From Streptomyces sp. CB02959 (GTDB taxonomy: Bacteria > Actinomycetota > Actinomycetes > Streptomycetales > Streptomycetaceae): a stretch of 64,000 nt of DNA. Under the pieces are notes generated by a model, which saw nothing but the letters and a program-made list of their open reading frames with translations, was not told the origin of the DNA and did no database searches. The DNA lies in the NCBI RefSeq assembly GCF_002803155.1, contig NZ_NNBP01000003.1:1-64000 (forward strand). The letters run 5' to 3'. Numbering within the stretch: position 1 is the stretch's first letter; each line of letters opens with the position of its first letter. A program made the translations under genes and the position numbers. Positions 32,311 to 41,218 of this stretch are shown here, one piece after another.

Positions 32311-33954
32311 ATGGCCCGCGCCGCGCGCTCCCGGACACCGCACCCCGACCCGCCAGGCCGCCCGCGTCTCCGCCTCCCCGGTCCCCGCCTCCCCGGCCGC
32401 CGGAGGCACCCGGCCGCACCCGACCGGTCCGGTACCGGGCGGGACCGGCCCGCCACCCGCCGTACGGCCCCGGGCGGCACCCTCGCGCCGCCCGCGCACC
32501 CGTACGCCCGGGCCCTCGGCCTGCTGGCCGTCAGCGCGCTCGGCGCCTGGCTGGGGCTGCTGGTCCTCGGCGGCGTCCGAGCCCCGGTCGGCCCGATGGA
32601 CACCAGCATGGCGCTGCGCCCCTCCCTGGCCGGCGGCACCCGGATCACCGTCCCGCCCCTGGGCGACCTGGAACTGGACAGCCACACCGCCCCCGTCCGC
32701 CTCGACGTCGACGTGGACCGGCTGGACCCGGCCCGCTCCGCCGAGCTGGTCGACCACCCGGAGCGGTTCGCCGGCCTCCAGAAGCAGGTCACCCACGACG
32801 TGCTCCGCGGCGCCGCCGGCCTGGCGGCGGCCTCCTGCGCCGCGGTGGTCAGCGGCGCCACCGCGCTGGGCCTGGTCGTCTACCGCCGCCCGCGCCGCGC
32901 CCTGGCCGCCGGCGGACTCGCCCTCACCCTGCTCACCGCCTCCGGGGCCGCCGCCTACGCCACCTGGAACCCGCAGTCCGTCCTGGAGCCGCGGTTCTCC
33001 GGACTGCTCTCGTCCGCCCCGTCCGTGGTCGGCACCGCCCGCAACATCGTCAGCGAATTCGACGTCTACCAAAAGGAGTTGGCGCGCCTGGTCACCAACG
33101 TCAGCAAGCTCTACGACACCGCCTCGACGCTGCCCGCCTACCAGCCGGACCCGACCACCCTCCGCGTCCTGCACGTCTCCGACATCCACCTCAACCCGGC
33201 CGGCTGGCACCTCGTCGCCTCGCTGGTGAAGCAGTACCGGATCGACGTGATCATCGACACCGGCGACACCATGGACCACGGCTCGGCCGCCGAGAACCAC
33301 TTCCTGGACCCCGTCTCCACCCTGGGCGCGCCGTACGTCTGGGTCCGCGGCAACCACGACTCGCGCGGCACCCAGCGCTACCTGACCGGCCGCAGGCACG
33401 TCACCGTCCTCGACGACGGACAGGTCACCCAGGTGGCCGGGGTACGCATCGCGGGCGTCGGCGACCCGCAGTTCACCCCGGACCGCACGGTGGCGGCGGC
33501 CGGCGACGCGGCCGAGCGCGCCGCCGGCACCCGGCTCGCCGGCGCGCTGCGCACCCAGCGGCTGGCCGGCACCCCGGTCGACATCGCGCTGGCCCACAAC
33601 CCCGCCGCGGCGGCCGAGGCGGACGGACTGGTCCCGCTGGCCCTGGCGGGTCACCTCCACCACCGCGAGATCAGCACGCTCCCCCGGGGCACCCGGCTGA
33701 TGGTCGAGGGCTCCACGGGCGGCGGCGGGCTGCGCGCCGTCCAGAACAAGCAGCCCGCGCCCGTGCAGGCTTCGGTGCTCTACCTGGACCGCACCACCAG
33801 ACGACTCCAGGCGTGGGACGAGATCACCCTGGGCGGACTGGGCCTGACGCGGGCCGAGGTCAGCCGTCATCTGCCCCGCGAGAACCAGCCCGCGGCACCG
33901 GGCGGCACCCCGTCAGCGAGCCCGTCGGCGACGGCTTCCGGCACGGCCGGGTAA
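32311..33954 (+). CDS. Membrane-anchored metallophosphoesterase
   Basis: A 547-residue protein with a basic Pro/Arg-rich N-terminus, hydrophobic segments at about 68-90 and 170-215, and a C-terminal calcineurin-like phosphoesterase domain (about 285-500). The metal-binding motifs are all present: VSDIHLN, DTGD, RGNHDS and AGHLHH. The catalytic domain follows the second hydrophobic block and probably lies outside the membrane. The ATG at 32311 has AGGGG 5 nt upstream. A tRNA cluster lies 83 nt downstream. The substrate is unknown. Confidence 0.87.
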   Translation: MARAARSRTPHPDPPGRPRLRLPGPRLPGRRRHPAAPDRSGTGRDRPATRRTAPGGTLAPPAHPYARALGLLAVSALGAWLGLLVLGGVRAPVGPMDTSMALRPSLAGGTRITVPPLGDLELDSHTAPVRLDVDVDRLDPARSAELVDHPERFAGLQKQVTHDVLRGAAGLAAASCAAVVSGATALGLVVYRRPRRALAAGGLALTLLTASGAAAYATWNPQSVLEPRFSGLLSSAPSVVGTARNIVSEFDVYQKELARLVTNVSKLYDTASTLPAYQPDPTTLRVLHVSDIHLNPAGWHLVASLVKQYRIDVIIDTGDTMDHGSAAENHFLDPVSTLGAPYVWVRGNHDSRGTQRYLTGRRHVTVLDDGQVTQVAGVRIAGVGDPQFTPDRTVAAAGDAAERAAGTRLAGALRTQRLAGTPVDIALAHNPAAAAEADGLVPLALAGHLHHREISTLPRGTRLMVEGSTGGGGLRAVQNKQPAPVQASVLYLDRTTRRLQAWDEITLGGLGLTRAEVSRHLPRENQPAAPGGTPSASPSATASGTAG

Positions 33955-33960
33955 ACCGTT

Positions 33961-33990
33961 TTGGCGAACGGTCCTCCCATCCCATATGCT
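33961..33990 (+). promoter_or_regulatory. Promoter of the tRNA-Glu/Asp/Phe cluster
   Basis: TTGGCG (33961-33966) and TATGCT (33985-33990) are 18 nt apart, about 48 nt upstream of tRNA-Glu. It is the only promoter-like element before the three closely spaced tRNA genes, which suggests one transcript. Confidence 0.6.
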
Positions 33991-34037
33991 TCTCACGTCC
34001 CCGACGGAGCCGGTAGCGGCGCCAAGGCGGGCCATCA

Positions 34038-34110
34038 GCCCTCATCGTCTAGTGGCCCAGGACGCCGCCCTTTCAAGGCGGTAGCACGGGTTCGAATCCC
34101 GTTGGGGGCA
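34038..34110 (+). tRNA. tRNA-Glu(TTC)
   Basis: A 73-nt cloverleaf. The acceptor is GCCCTCA / TGGGGGC with a T-G wobble. The anticodon stem CCGCC / GGCGG surrounds loop CTTTCAA, anticodon TTC. The T-loop is TTCGAAT and the discriminator A. CCA is not encoded. Confidence 0.96.
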
Positions 34111-34157
34111 CGCACCACCGTGTGCGAGACTGGTGCAAGCCACCTCGCACAATGCAA

Positions 34158-34232
34158 GGTCCTGTGGAGCAGTTTGGAGTGCTCGCCACCCTGTCAAGGT
34201 GGAGGCCGCGGGTTCAAATCCCGTCAGGACCG
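34158..34232 (+). tRNA. tRNA-Asp(GTC), copy 1
   Basis: A 75-nt cloverleaf with acceptor GGTCCTG / CAGGACC, anticodon loop CTGTCAA (anticodon GTC), T-loop TTCAAAT and discriminator G. A second copy at 39922 differs by one base in the D-loop. Confidence 0.97.
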
Positions 34233-34236
34233 CTGC

Positions 34237-34310
34237 GGCTGGGTAGCTCAGTTGGTACGAGCGTCCGCCTGAAAAGCGGAAGGTCGCCGGTTCGACCCCG
34301 GCCCCAGCCA
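34237..34310 (+). tRNA. tRNA-Phe(GAA)
   Basis: A 74-nt cloverleaf with acceptor GGCTGGG / CCCAGCC, anticodon stem TCCGC / GCGGA, loop CTGAAAA (anticodon GAA) and T-loop TTCGACC. It starts 4 nt after tRNA-Asp, so the two are surely processed from one precursor. Confidence 0.97.
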
Positions 34311-34321
34311 CACCCATTGGG

Positions 34322-34357
34322 AGAAGGTCCCGGTTCGTTTTCGAACCGGGACCTTCT
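34322..34357 (+). terminator. Terminator of the tRNA cluster
   Basis: AGAAGGTCCCGGTTCG (34322-34337) pairs perfectly over 16 bp with the arm at 34342-34357 around a TTTT loop and is followed by TCTTT. Confidence 0.9.
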
Positions 34358-34477
34358 TCTTTGTCCGGATGTCCTTGGCCGGCCTCTCGTCGGGACTTCG
34401 GAAATTTTCTCGTCGGGAATTCCGCCCCGCCGGCGGCCCGCGCGGATACCGGGTCTTCCGGCGTCGGCGCCGGGGGT

Positions 34478-35557
34478 TCAGGCGTCGGCGGCGTGCGCGG
34501 GCGCGGGGGCCGGTTCGCGGCCGCCCGGGTGACGGTGCCGCCAGCCCCAGAAGACCGCGCAGGAGAGCGCCGACCAGCCGGCCAGCACCAGGAACGGGAA
34601 GGCATGCTGGTGGCCGCTGAAGTAGACCGCGGTGTGCTGGGCGTTGACCGAGGCGCCGGGCGGCAGCCAGCGGCCGATCTGGCCGAGGACGGACGGGAGC
34701 AGCGGCCAGGAGACCGCGCCGCCGGACGAGGGGTTGCCGAGGAGGACCATCAGCCCCCAGGTGGGGATCATCGCCCAGCGGCCCATCAGGGTGTTGAACA
34801 TCGTGAAGACCATGCCGGACGTGAACATGGTCAGCGCGAGGATCATCCAGGACTCGGCGAACGGCAGCCGGAGCGCGCCCAGCCACCAGTCCGCCACCGC
34901 GGCGATGGCGAAGCCGCCGAGCAGGGCGTAGGCCACGGTGAAGGCGACCCGCTCGACCGGGTTGAGGGCGCGGGCGTGCACGCTGAGCTGGATGGCGCCG
35001 ACGAAGCCGATGATCACGGCCGCCAGGGAGATGTAGAAGAGCGCCAGGCCGCGCGGATCGCCGTGCTGCAGCGGCTTGATGTCGCGGACGGTGACCTGCA
35101 CGCCGGTGGCCGGGCCGACCTTGGCGGCGGCCTCGGACAGCAGTTGGGCCACCGACGCGCCGGAGGCGCCGGACACGTCCAGTGCCACCCCGCGGCCGCG
35201 GGCGCGCAGCACCGCGAACTCGCGCTGCTCGTCGACGGCGTTCCGGGCGTCGGCGTAGGTGGCGTAACCGGTCAGCCGCAGGGAGGCGTCGAGGGCCTGC
35301 TCCATACCGGCGACGAAGGTCTTGTACTGCGGGGCGGCGGGGGTGGTGACCACGGCCGTGGGGATGTGGCGCGGGGCCGGGTTGGCCATGGCGTAGGTGT
35401 ACGAGCCGGCGAAGAGGCCGGCCGCCGCGGCGAGGATGAACATCAGGACGACCGCCGGGAGGAACGGCGATCTCTTGAAGGCCGCCCAGTGCTCCGGCCA
35501 GGTCCGGGGCCGGCCGTGTGCGCCATGGGGAACGGCGTCATCTTCATGATCACGCAT
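34478..35557 (-). CDS. DUF3533 / ABC-2-like membrane protein
   Basis: A 359-residue membrane protein with one N-terminal transmembrane segment (LPAVVLMFILAAAAGLFAG), an extracytoplasmic domain of about 130 residues and five further segments (about 175-340). This is the architecture of DUF3533 and YhgE/ABC-2-type permeases. No ATPase gene accompanies it. The ATG at 35557 has no ribosome site; TAGCGT at 35570-35565 (minus) lies 7 nt upstream, which suggests a leaderless start. It is divergent from hrpA. Substrate and role are unknown. Confidence 0.78.
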   Translation of the reverse strand: MRDHEDDAVPHGAHGRPRTWPEHWAAFKRSPFLPAVVLMFILAAAAGLFAGSYTYAMANPAPRHIPTAVVTTPAAPQYKTFVAGMEQALDASLRLTGYATYADARNAVDEQREFAVLRARGRGVALDVSGASGASVAQLLSEAAAKVGPATGVQVTVRDIKPLQHGDPRGLALFYISLAAVIIGFVGAIQLSVHARALNPVERVAFTVAYALLGGFAIAAVADWWLGALRLPFAESWMILALTMFTSGMVFTMFNTLMGRWAMIPTWGLMVLLGNPSSGGAVSWPLLPSVLGQIGRWLPPGASVNAQHTAVYFSGHQHAFPFLVLAGWSALSCAVFWGWRHRHPGGREPAPAPAHAADA

Positions 35558-35793
35558 AGGAAACACGCTAAGGCACCGATGTCGGGCATACCGCCCGGCG
35601 AATCCCCTCCCGATCGGCCCGGGGATTCCCCTCGTGAGGGGTCCGGGGCACGGCGCCGGGTCCGGCCCGGGGCGTTCCGCCGGAGTACGCCGGGCCCGGT
35701 CGGCGACGATCCGCCCTGGTGGGGGCACCGGTCCGGGCGCCGCCGGCAAATCGTTCGCCAGTCTTTTCCGCGAGGTGAGATCCTGGGGAGCGT

Positions 35794-38700
35794 ATGTCCA
35801 GTCAGCCTGCCTCCGCCCTGTCCGACGGTGCCGCCTCCACGCTGCCCTCCCTGCTGAAGCGACTTCCCGAGCTGATGCTGCGCGACCAGCAGCGGCTGGG
35901 GCGCCGGCTCGACGGCGCGCGCCGGATCCGCAAGCCCGAGGCCCGGGCCGCGGTGCTCACCGAGATCGCCGCCGGCGTCGACGAGGCCGAGCTCCGCGTG
36001 GCGCAGCGGCGCGCCGCGACGCCGGCCGTGAGCTATCCGGCGGAGCTCCCGGTCAGCCAGAAGAAGGACGAGATCCTGGCGGCCGTCCGCGACCACCAGG
36101 TGGTGATCGTCGCGGGCGAGACCGGTTCCGGGAAGACCACCCAGATCCCCAAGATCTGCCTGGAGCTCGGGCGCGGCGTCCAGGGGCTGATCGGGCACAC
36201 CCAGCCGCGCCGGATCGCGGCCCGTACGGTCGCCGAGCGGGTGGCCGAGGAGCTGAAGACCCCGCTGGGCGAGGCGGTCGGCTGGAAGGTCCGCTTCACC
36301 GACCAGGTCGGCGACGACACCCTCGTCAAGCTGATGACGGACGGCATCCTGCTCGCCGAGATCCAGACGGACCGGGAGCTGCGCCAGTACGACACGATCA
36401 TCATCGACGAGGCGCACGAGCGCAGCCTCAACATCGACTTCATCCTGGGCTACCTGGCGCAGCTGCTGCCCAAGCGCCCGGATCTGAAGGTGGTCATCAC
36501 CTCCGCGACCATCGACCCCGAGCGGTTCTCCCGGCACTTCGGGGACGCGCCGATCGTCGAGGTCTCCGGGCGCACGTATCCGGTGGAGGTGCGGTACCGC
36601 CCCCTGCTGGAGGAGGGCGGCCAGACTGCATCTGATTTCAGGGACGCCGACCGCGACCAGATCACGGCGATCTGCGACGCGGTGGACGAGCTCCAGGCCG
36701 AGGGCCCCGGCGACGTCCTGGTCTTCCTCTCCGGCGAGCGCGAGATCCGGGACACCGCGGACGCGCTCAACAAGAAGAACCTCCCCGCCACGGAGGTGCT
36801 GCCGCTGTACGCCCGGCTCTCGCACGCCGAGCAGCACCGGGTCTTCCAGCGCCACACCGGCCGCCGGATCGTGCTGGCCACCAACGTCGCCGAGACCTCG
36901 CTGACGGTCCCCGGCATCAAGTACGTGATCGACCCCGGCATGGCCCGGATCTCCCGCTACAGCTTCCGCACGAAGGTGCAGCGGCTGCCCATCGAGCCGG
37001 TGTCGCAGGCCAGCGCCAACCAGCGCAAGGGCCGCTGCGGCCGGACCAGCGACGGCATCTGCATCCGGCTGTACTCCGAGGACGACTTCCTGACCCGCCC
37101 GGAGTTCACCGACGCGGAGATCCTGCGGACCAACCTCGCCTCCGTCATCCTCCAGATGACCGCGGCCGGCCTCGGCGACATCGAGAAGTTCCCGTTCATC
37201 GACCCGCCGGACCGCCGCAACATCAAGGACGGCGTCGACCTGCTGCGCGAGCTGGGGGCGCTGGACACCGCGCAGAAGTCCGCCCGGCAGGGGCAGGCGG
37301 GGCAGCAGCTGACCCCGCTGGGCCGCCAGCTCTCCCAGCTTCCGGTGGACCCGCGGCTGGCCCGCATGGTGCTGGAGGCGGACCGCAACGGCTGTGTCCG
37401 CGAGGTCATGGTGATCGCGGCGGCGCTGTCCATCCAGGACCCGCGGGAGCGGCCCTCGGACAAGCAGCAGCAGGCCGACCAGCAGCACGCCCGCTTCAAG
37501 GACGAGACGTCGGACTTCCTGGCGTTCCTCAACCTCTGGAGTTACGTCCGCGAGCAGCAGAAGGCGCTCTCCTCGTCCGCGTTCCGCCGGATGTGCCGCT
37601 CGGAGTTCCTGAACTATCTGCGGATACGTGAGTGGCAGGACATCTATTCGCAACTGCGGACGGTCGCCAAGGGCATGGGCGTCCACCTCAACGAGACGGA
37701 CGCGGCTCCGGAGCACATCCACACCTCCCTGCTTTCTGGTTTGCTTTCGCACATCGGACTCAAGGACACGGACGCCAAGAACGAGTACCTGGGCGCCCGC
37801 AGTGCGAAATTCGCGGTGTTCCCCGGCTCCGCCCTCTTCAAGAAGCCGCCGCGCTGGGTGATGTCCGCGGAGCTGGTCGAGACCTCCCGGCTGTGGGCGC
37901 GGGTGAACGCCCGCGTCGAGCCGGAGTGGATCGAGCCGCTGGCCCAGCACCTCGTGAAGCGGACGTACAGCGAGCCCCACTGGGAACAGAAGATGGCCGC
38001 GGTGATGGCGTACGAGCGGGTGACGCTCTACGGCGTCCCGATCGTCGCCCAGCGCAAGGTCAACTACGGACGGATCGACGCCGAGGTCTCCCGCGACCTG
38101 TTCATCCGGAACGCCCTGGTGGAGGGCGACTGGCGCACCCACCACCAGTTCTTCCATGACAACCGCAAACTCCTCGGCGAGGTCGAGGAGTTGGAGCACC
38201 GCGCCCGGCGCCGCGACATCCTCGTCGACGACGAGACCCTCTTCGACTTCTACGACCAGCGGATCCCGGCGGACGTGGTCTCCGGGGCGCACTTCGACTC
38301 CTGGTGGAAGAAGAAGCACCGGGAAGAGCCGGACCTGCTCAACTTCGAGCACTCGATGCTCATCAACGAGTCGGCCGAGGCGGTCACCAAGGACGACTAT
38401 CCGGACTCCTGGCGGCAGGGGAAGCTGAAGTTCAAGGTCACCTACCAGTTCGAGCCCGGCGCGGACGCGGACGGCGTCACCGTCCACATCCCGCTCCAGG
38501 TCCTCAACCAGGTCTCCTCCGAGGGCTTCGACTGGCAGATCCCGGGCCTGCGCGAGCAGCTGGTGACCGAGCTGATCCGCTCGCTGCCCAAGCCGATCCG
38601 CCGCAACTACGTACCGGCGCCGAACTTCGCCACCCGCTTCCTGGACACCACCGTCCCCCTCCAGGGCGCCCTGACGGCCTCGCTGGCCGCCGGCCTCCAG

Positions 38701-39813
38701 CGGATGGTGGGGGTGCCGGTGGACGCCGCGGACTTCGACGTCGCCAAGGTCCCGGACCACCTGAAGATCACCTTCCGGGTGGTCGACGAACGCCGCCGCA
38801 AGCTCGCCGAGGCCAAGGACCTGGAGGCGCTGCGGCTCCAGCTGAAGCCCAAGACCCGGGCGGCCATCTCCCGGGCCTTCGAGCAGGCCGCCGAGCGGCC
38901 CGGCAAGGGCGGCCGGGGCGAGACCCCGCCGGCCGGCCCGGAGCAGCGCACCGGGCTGACGTCCTGGACGATCGGCACGCTGCCGCGCACCTTCGAGACC
39001 CGCCGCGCCGGCCAGCCCGTGAAGGCGTACCCGGCGCTGGTCGACGAGGGCAGCACTGTCGCGGTGCGCCTGTACGACACCGAGGCCGAGCAGCTGGCCG
39101 CCATGTGGGCCGGCACCCGCCGCCTCATCCTGCTCAACATCCCCGCCAACCCCGCCAAGTTCGCCCAGGACAAGCTGAGCAACCAGCAGAAGCTGGCGCT
39201 CTCCCGCAATCCGCACGGCTCCATCGCGGCGCTCTTCGAGGACTGCGTGACCGCCGCCGCGGACCGGCTGATCGCGGCCCGGGGCGGCCCGGCGTGGGAC
39301 GAGGAGGCGTTCCGCAAGCTCTTCGACGCGGTGCGGGCCGATCTGGTCGACGCGACGCTGAAGACCATCCAGCAGGCGCAGGAGGTGCTGGCCGCCTGGC
39401 AGGCGTGCGAGCGCCGGCTGAAGGCGACCGCGTTCCCCTCCCTGCTGCCGTCGCTGGCGGACGTCAAGGAGCAGCTGGCGGAGCTGATCAAGCCGGGCTT
39501 CGTGACCGCGCACGGCGCCAAGCGGCTGCCGGACCTGATGCGCTACCTGGTCGCCGCCGACCGCCGCCTGACGCAGCTGCCCACCAACGCCGAGCGGGAC
39601 CGCAGCCGGATGGCGAAGGTCAAGGAGATGCAGGACGAATACGCCTGGCTGCTGGAGCAGTTCCCCCAGGGGCGCCCGGTACCGGCCGCGGCCCGGGAGA
39701 TCCGCTGGATGATCGAGGAGCTGCGGGTGAGCTACTTCGCGCACGCCCTGGGCACCGCGTACCCGGTCTCCGACAAGCGGATCATGAAGGCGGTGGACGC
39801 CGCGGCTCCGTAG
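35794..39813 (+). CDS. hrpA: ATP-dependent RNA helicase HrpA (DEAH-box)
   Basis: A 1339-residue DEAH/RHA helicase. Walker A GETGSGKTT is at about 108-116, then DEAHERS near 207, SATI, VAETSLTVPG and QRKGRCGRTSDG as motif VI. HA2 and OB domains follow. The C-terminal 500 residues contain the DUF3418 region typical of HrpA (SWTIGTLPRTFETRRAG). In E. coli the family rescues stalled or collided ribosomes and processes mRNA. The ATG at 35794 is preceded by GGGGAG. Length is typical. It stands alone between the DUF3533 gene and a tRNA-Asp. Confidence 0.95.
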   Translation: MSSQPASALSDGAASTLPSLLKRLPELMLRDQQRLGRRLDGARRIRKPEARAAVLTEIAAGVDEAELRVAQRRAATPAVSYPAELPVSQKKDEILAAVRDHQVVIVAGETGSGKTTQIPKICLELGRGVQGLIGHTQPRRIAARTVAERVAEELKTPLGEAVGWKVRFTDQVGDDTLVKLMTDGILLAEIQTDRELRQYDTIIIDEAHERSLNIDFILGYLAQLLPKRPDLKVVITSATIDPERFSRHFGDAPIVEVSGRTYPVEVRYRPLLEEGGQTASDFRDADRDQITAICDAVDELQAEGPGDVLVFLSGEREIRDTADALNKKNLPATEVLPLYARLSHAEQHRVFQRHTGRRIVLATNVAETSLTVPGIKYVIDPGMARISRYSFRTKVQRLPIEPVSQASANQRKGRCGRTSDGICIRLYSEDDFLTRPEFTDAEILRTNLASVILQMTAAGLGDIEKFPFIDPPDRRNIKDGVDLLRELGALDTAQKSARQGQAGQQLTPLGRQLSQLPVDPRLARMVLEADRNGCVREVMVIAAALSIQDPRERPSDKQQQADQQHARFKDETSDFLAFLNLWSYVREQQKALSSSAFRRMCRSEFLNYLRIREWQDIYSQLRTVAKGMGVHLNETDAAPEHIHTSLLSGLLSHIGLKDTDAKNEYLGARSAKFAVFPGSALFKKPPRWVMSAELVETSRLWARVNARVEPEWIEPLAQHLVKRTYSEPHWEQKMAAVMAYERVTLYGVPIVAQRKVNYGRIDAEVSRDLFIRNALVEGDWRTHHQFFHDNRKLLGEVEELEHRARRRDILVDDETLFDFYDQRIPADVVSGAHFDSWWKKKHREEPDLLNFEHSMLINESAEAVTKDDYPDSWRQGKLKFKVTYQFEPGADADGVTVHIPLQVLNQVSSEGFDWQIPGLREQLVTELIRSLPKPIRRNYVPAPNFATRFLDTTVPLQGALTASLAAGLQRMVGVPVDAADFDVAKVPDHLKITFRVVDERRRKLAEAKDLEALRLQLKPKTRAAISRAFEQAAERPGKGGRGETPPAGPEQRTGLTSWTIGTLPRTFETRRAGQPVKAYPALVDEGSTVAVRLYDTEAEQLAAMWAGTRRLILLNIPANPAKFAQDKLSNQQKLALSRNPHGSIAALFEDCVTAAADRLIAARGGPAWDEEAFRKLFDAVRADLVDATLKTIQQAQEVLAAWQACERRLKATAFPSLLPSLADVKEQLAELIKPGFVTAHGAKRLPDLMRYLVAADRRLTQLPTNAERDRSRMAKVKEMQDEYAWLLEQFPQGRPVPAAAREIRWMIEELRVSYFAHALGTAYPVSDKRIMKAVDAAAP

Positions 39814-39850
39814 GCCGGGACCGAGCGCGGGGGCGGCAGCCGGGACCGAG

Positions 39851-39881
39851 TTCGACCGCACCCCCTGACCTGCTGTACAGT
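39851..39881 (+). promoter_or_regulatory. Promoter of tRNA-Asp copy 2
   Basis: TTCGAC (39851-39856) and TACAGT (39876-39881) are 19 nt apart, about 40 nt upstream of the tRNA 5' end. Confidence 0.5.
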
Positions 39882-39921
39882 CTTGCTTCGCAGCCCGCCG
39901 CAAGCGGAAAGCGAAAAGCAA

Positions 39922-39996
39922 GGTCCTGTGGAGCAGCTTGGAGTGCTCGCCACCCTGTCAAGGTGGAGGCCGCGGGTTCAAATCCCGTCAGGACCG
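39922..39996 (+). tRNA. tRNA-Asp(GTC), copy 2
   Basis: A 75-nt cloverleaf identical to copy 1 at 34158 except for one D-loop base (C instead of T at position 17). Anticodon GTC; CCA not encoded. Confidence 0.97.
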
Positions 39997-40002
39997 CATT
40001 TC

Positions 40003-40073
40003 ACGGCCCGCACCGTTCTCCGGTGCGGGCCGTTGCGTTGTCCGGCCCGCACCAGGTCTCACCGGTGCGGGCC
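40003..40073 (+). terminator. Two tandem terminator hairpins after tRNA-Asp
   Basis: The first hairpin pairs ACGGCCCGCACCG (40003-40015) with its complement at 40021-40033. A second, built from the same sequence, pairs GGCCCGCACC (40044-40053) with GGTGCGGGCC (40064-40073). The shared core suggests duplication of one terminator. Confidence 0.82.
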
Positions 40074-40238
40074 GTCGTCTCGTCGGGGACGGGCCGCGGG
40101 CGCGCGGGGCGGCGGGCCCGGCGCGATGTGGCCCGAAGGCCCCGGTGGGCGCGGGCCGGGCGGGCGGCCGTCTTGACGGCGGCACCTGCCGCCGGTACTC
40201 ACTCTCTGAGAAGGCGTGGGGCCGGGAGGTGGCGTGTG

Positions 40239-40475
40239 ATGACGACCGCGGTACGGCACGAGACCAGGGCGCTGCTGCGCGCCCACCTGTCGGCGGCGCT
40301 GCGCTACGGCTACCGCCATCTGACCCGGCACTGCCCCGTCTGCCATCAGCTGCGGCAGCTCGCCATGGAGCCGTACGGCGCCCGTTCCGGGCCCGGTGCG
40401 CCCTCGACCGCCCCGGCCCCCTCCGGGGCCGCCTGCGAGCCGACGACGGAGGACGAAAGTCCCGGCTCCGGGTGA
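40239..40475 (+). CDS. Small CxxC protein, DUF6274-like
   Basis: A 78-residue protein conserved near bldC as I recall (DUF6274). The N-terminal half is basic and helical (RHETRALLRAHLSAALRYGYRHL). It leads into RHCPVCHQLRQLAM, a C-x2-C motif with flanking His residues that could bind one metal. The C-terminus is Pro/Ser-rich and disordered. GGGAGG lies upstream; the start is the ATG at 40239 or the GTG one codon before. Function unknown. Confidence 0.72.
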   Translation: MTTAVRHETRALLRAHLSAALRYGYRHLTRHCPVCHQLRQLAMEPYGARSGPGAPSTAPAPSGAACEPTTEDESPGSG

Positions 40476-41011
40476 CCAAGGACGCCTGCGCCGGCGGCCG
40501 CACGGTGAAAGGCTGTTGCGGGGAGAACGACGAAGAGGCGCTATACCGCAGCCCCCGTTCACCGTTCAAGAACCCCACGATGTGACGGGAGTCACCGAAC
40601 AAGTTTCGCGAGATGGGGAACTTGCCACCCACCCGCAACGAGTCAATTTAATATGTGCAATTGCACCACCCCTCCAATACCTCCAAAGAAGACCGCCAGG
40701 TCCGGTCTGACGGGCCCCCTCGGAGCCCCTGAAGAGGGCGTGGCGCCCCTTCCGGAGCCGGCTGGCGCCAGGGCGACCCGACGCCCGCGAGCGGCCCGGG
40801 AGCGGCCGCACACAAAAAAGCGATCGCGCCGGACCCGGCGGAGTCCAGCGCGATCAATGACGTACCCGGATGGAGTGGGTGTGGGGCCTGTTGGGGCAGG
40901 CACCGCGTCGTGTAGAGCCCTGTTGGAGCGTGGTGAAGCAGGTGGAGCTGTGGCACAAAAACGGGCGTTTCCGGGTTGGGGGGCCCGAAAACAGCCTGGT
41001 TATGCGGTTAT
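40476..41011. other. 536-nt region between DUF6274 and bldC
   Basis: No gene is convincing. It contains GTGAC / GTCAC (40582-40595), an inverted repeat CAAGTT / AACTTG (40600-40624), an AT-rich promoter-like TTGCCA-N19-TTTAAT (40622-40652, plus strand) and the bldC terminator at 40814-40855. The next 156 nt to the bldC stop would be a long 3' UTR. Confidence 0.55.
40814..40855 (-). terminator. Intrinsic terminator downstream of bldC
   Basis: On the minus strand GATCGCGCTGGAC pairs with GTCCGGCGCGATC (one mismatch) and is followed by GC and six T. It is the classic form and lies about 157 nt past the bldC stop. Confidence 0.85.
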
Positions 41012-41218
41012 TCAGGACTCGCTGCGCTGCTGCGGAATGCCCGCGAGCAGTGCGCGGACCTCAGCCTCGCGGTAACGCCGGTGTCCTCCGAGCGTACGGA
41101 TGGACGTGAGCTTGCCTGCCTTGGCCCAGCGGGTCACCGTCTTCGGGTCCACGCGGAACATCGTGGCGACCTCGGCGGGGGTAAGCAGCGGCTCGGCGTC
41201 AGGGGTGCGAGCGGTCAT
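41012..41218 (-). CDS. bldC: BldC developmental regulator
   Basis: A 68-residue MerR-like winged-helix DNA-binding protein that controls the timing of Streptomyces differentiation. The sequence matches BldC from end to end as I remember it: TPAEVATMFRVDPKTVTRW is the helix-turn-helix, then KLTSIRTLGGHRRYREAEV is the wing and final helix. Known BldC binds cooperatively, head to tail, on AT-rich direct repeats. The ATG at 41218 has GAGGAGG upstream. A 502-nt AT-richer region lies upstream and a strong intrinsic terminator downstream. Confidence 0.97.
   Translation of the reverse strand: MTARTPDAEPLLTPAEVATMFRVDPKTVTRWAKAGKLTSIRTLGGHRRYREAEVRALLAGIPQQRSES

Noticed and set aside
28385..33229. 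1614-codon plus-strand frame across the helicase gene
   Set aside because: It is the antisense shadow of the repetitive helicase tail. The minus strand encodes all the helicase motifs.
34038..34310. Attachment site of an integrative element in the tRNA cluster
   Set aside because: No integrase, no partial tRNA repeat downstream and no change in composition.
40653..41075. 140-codon frame MCNCTTPPI... overlapping the bldC 3' end antisense
   Set aside because: Mixed codon bias, no ribosome site, and it runs through the bldC terminator. It is more likely noncoding.
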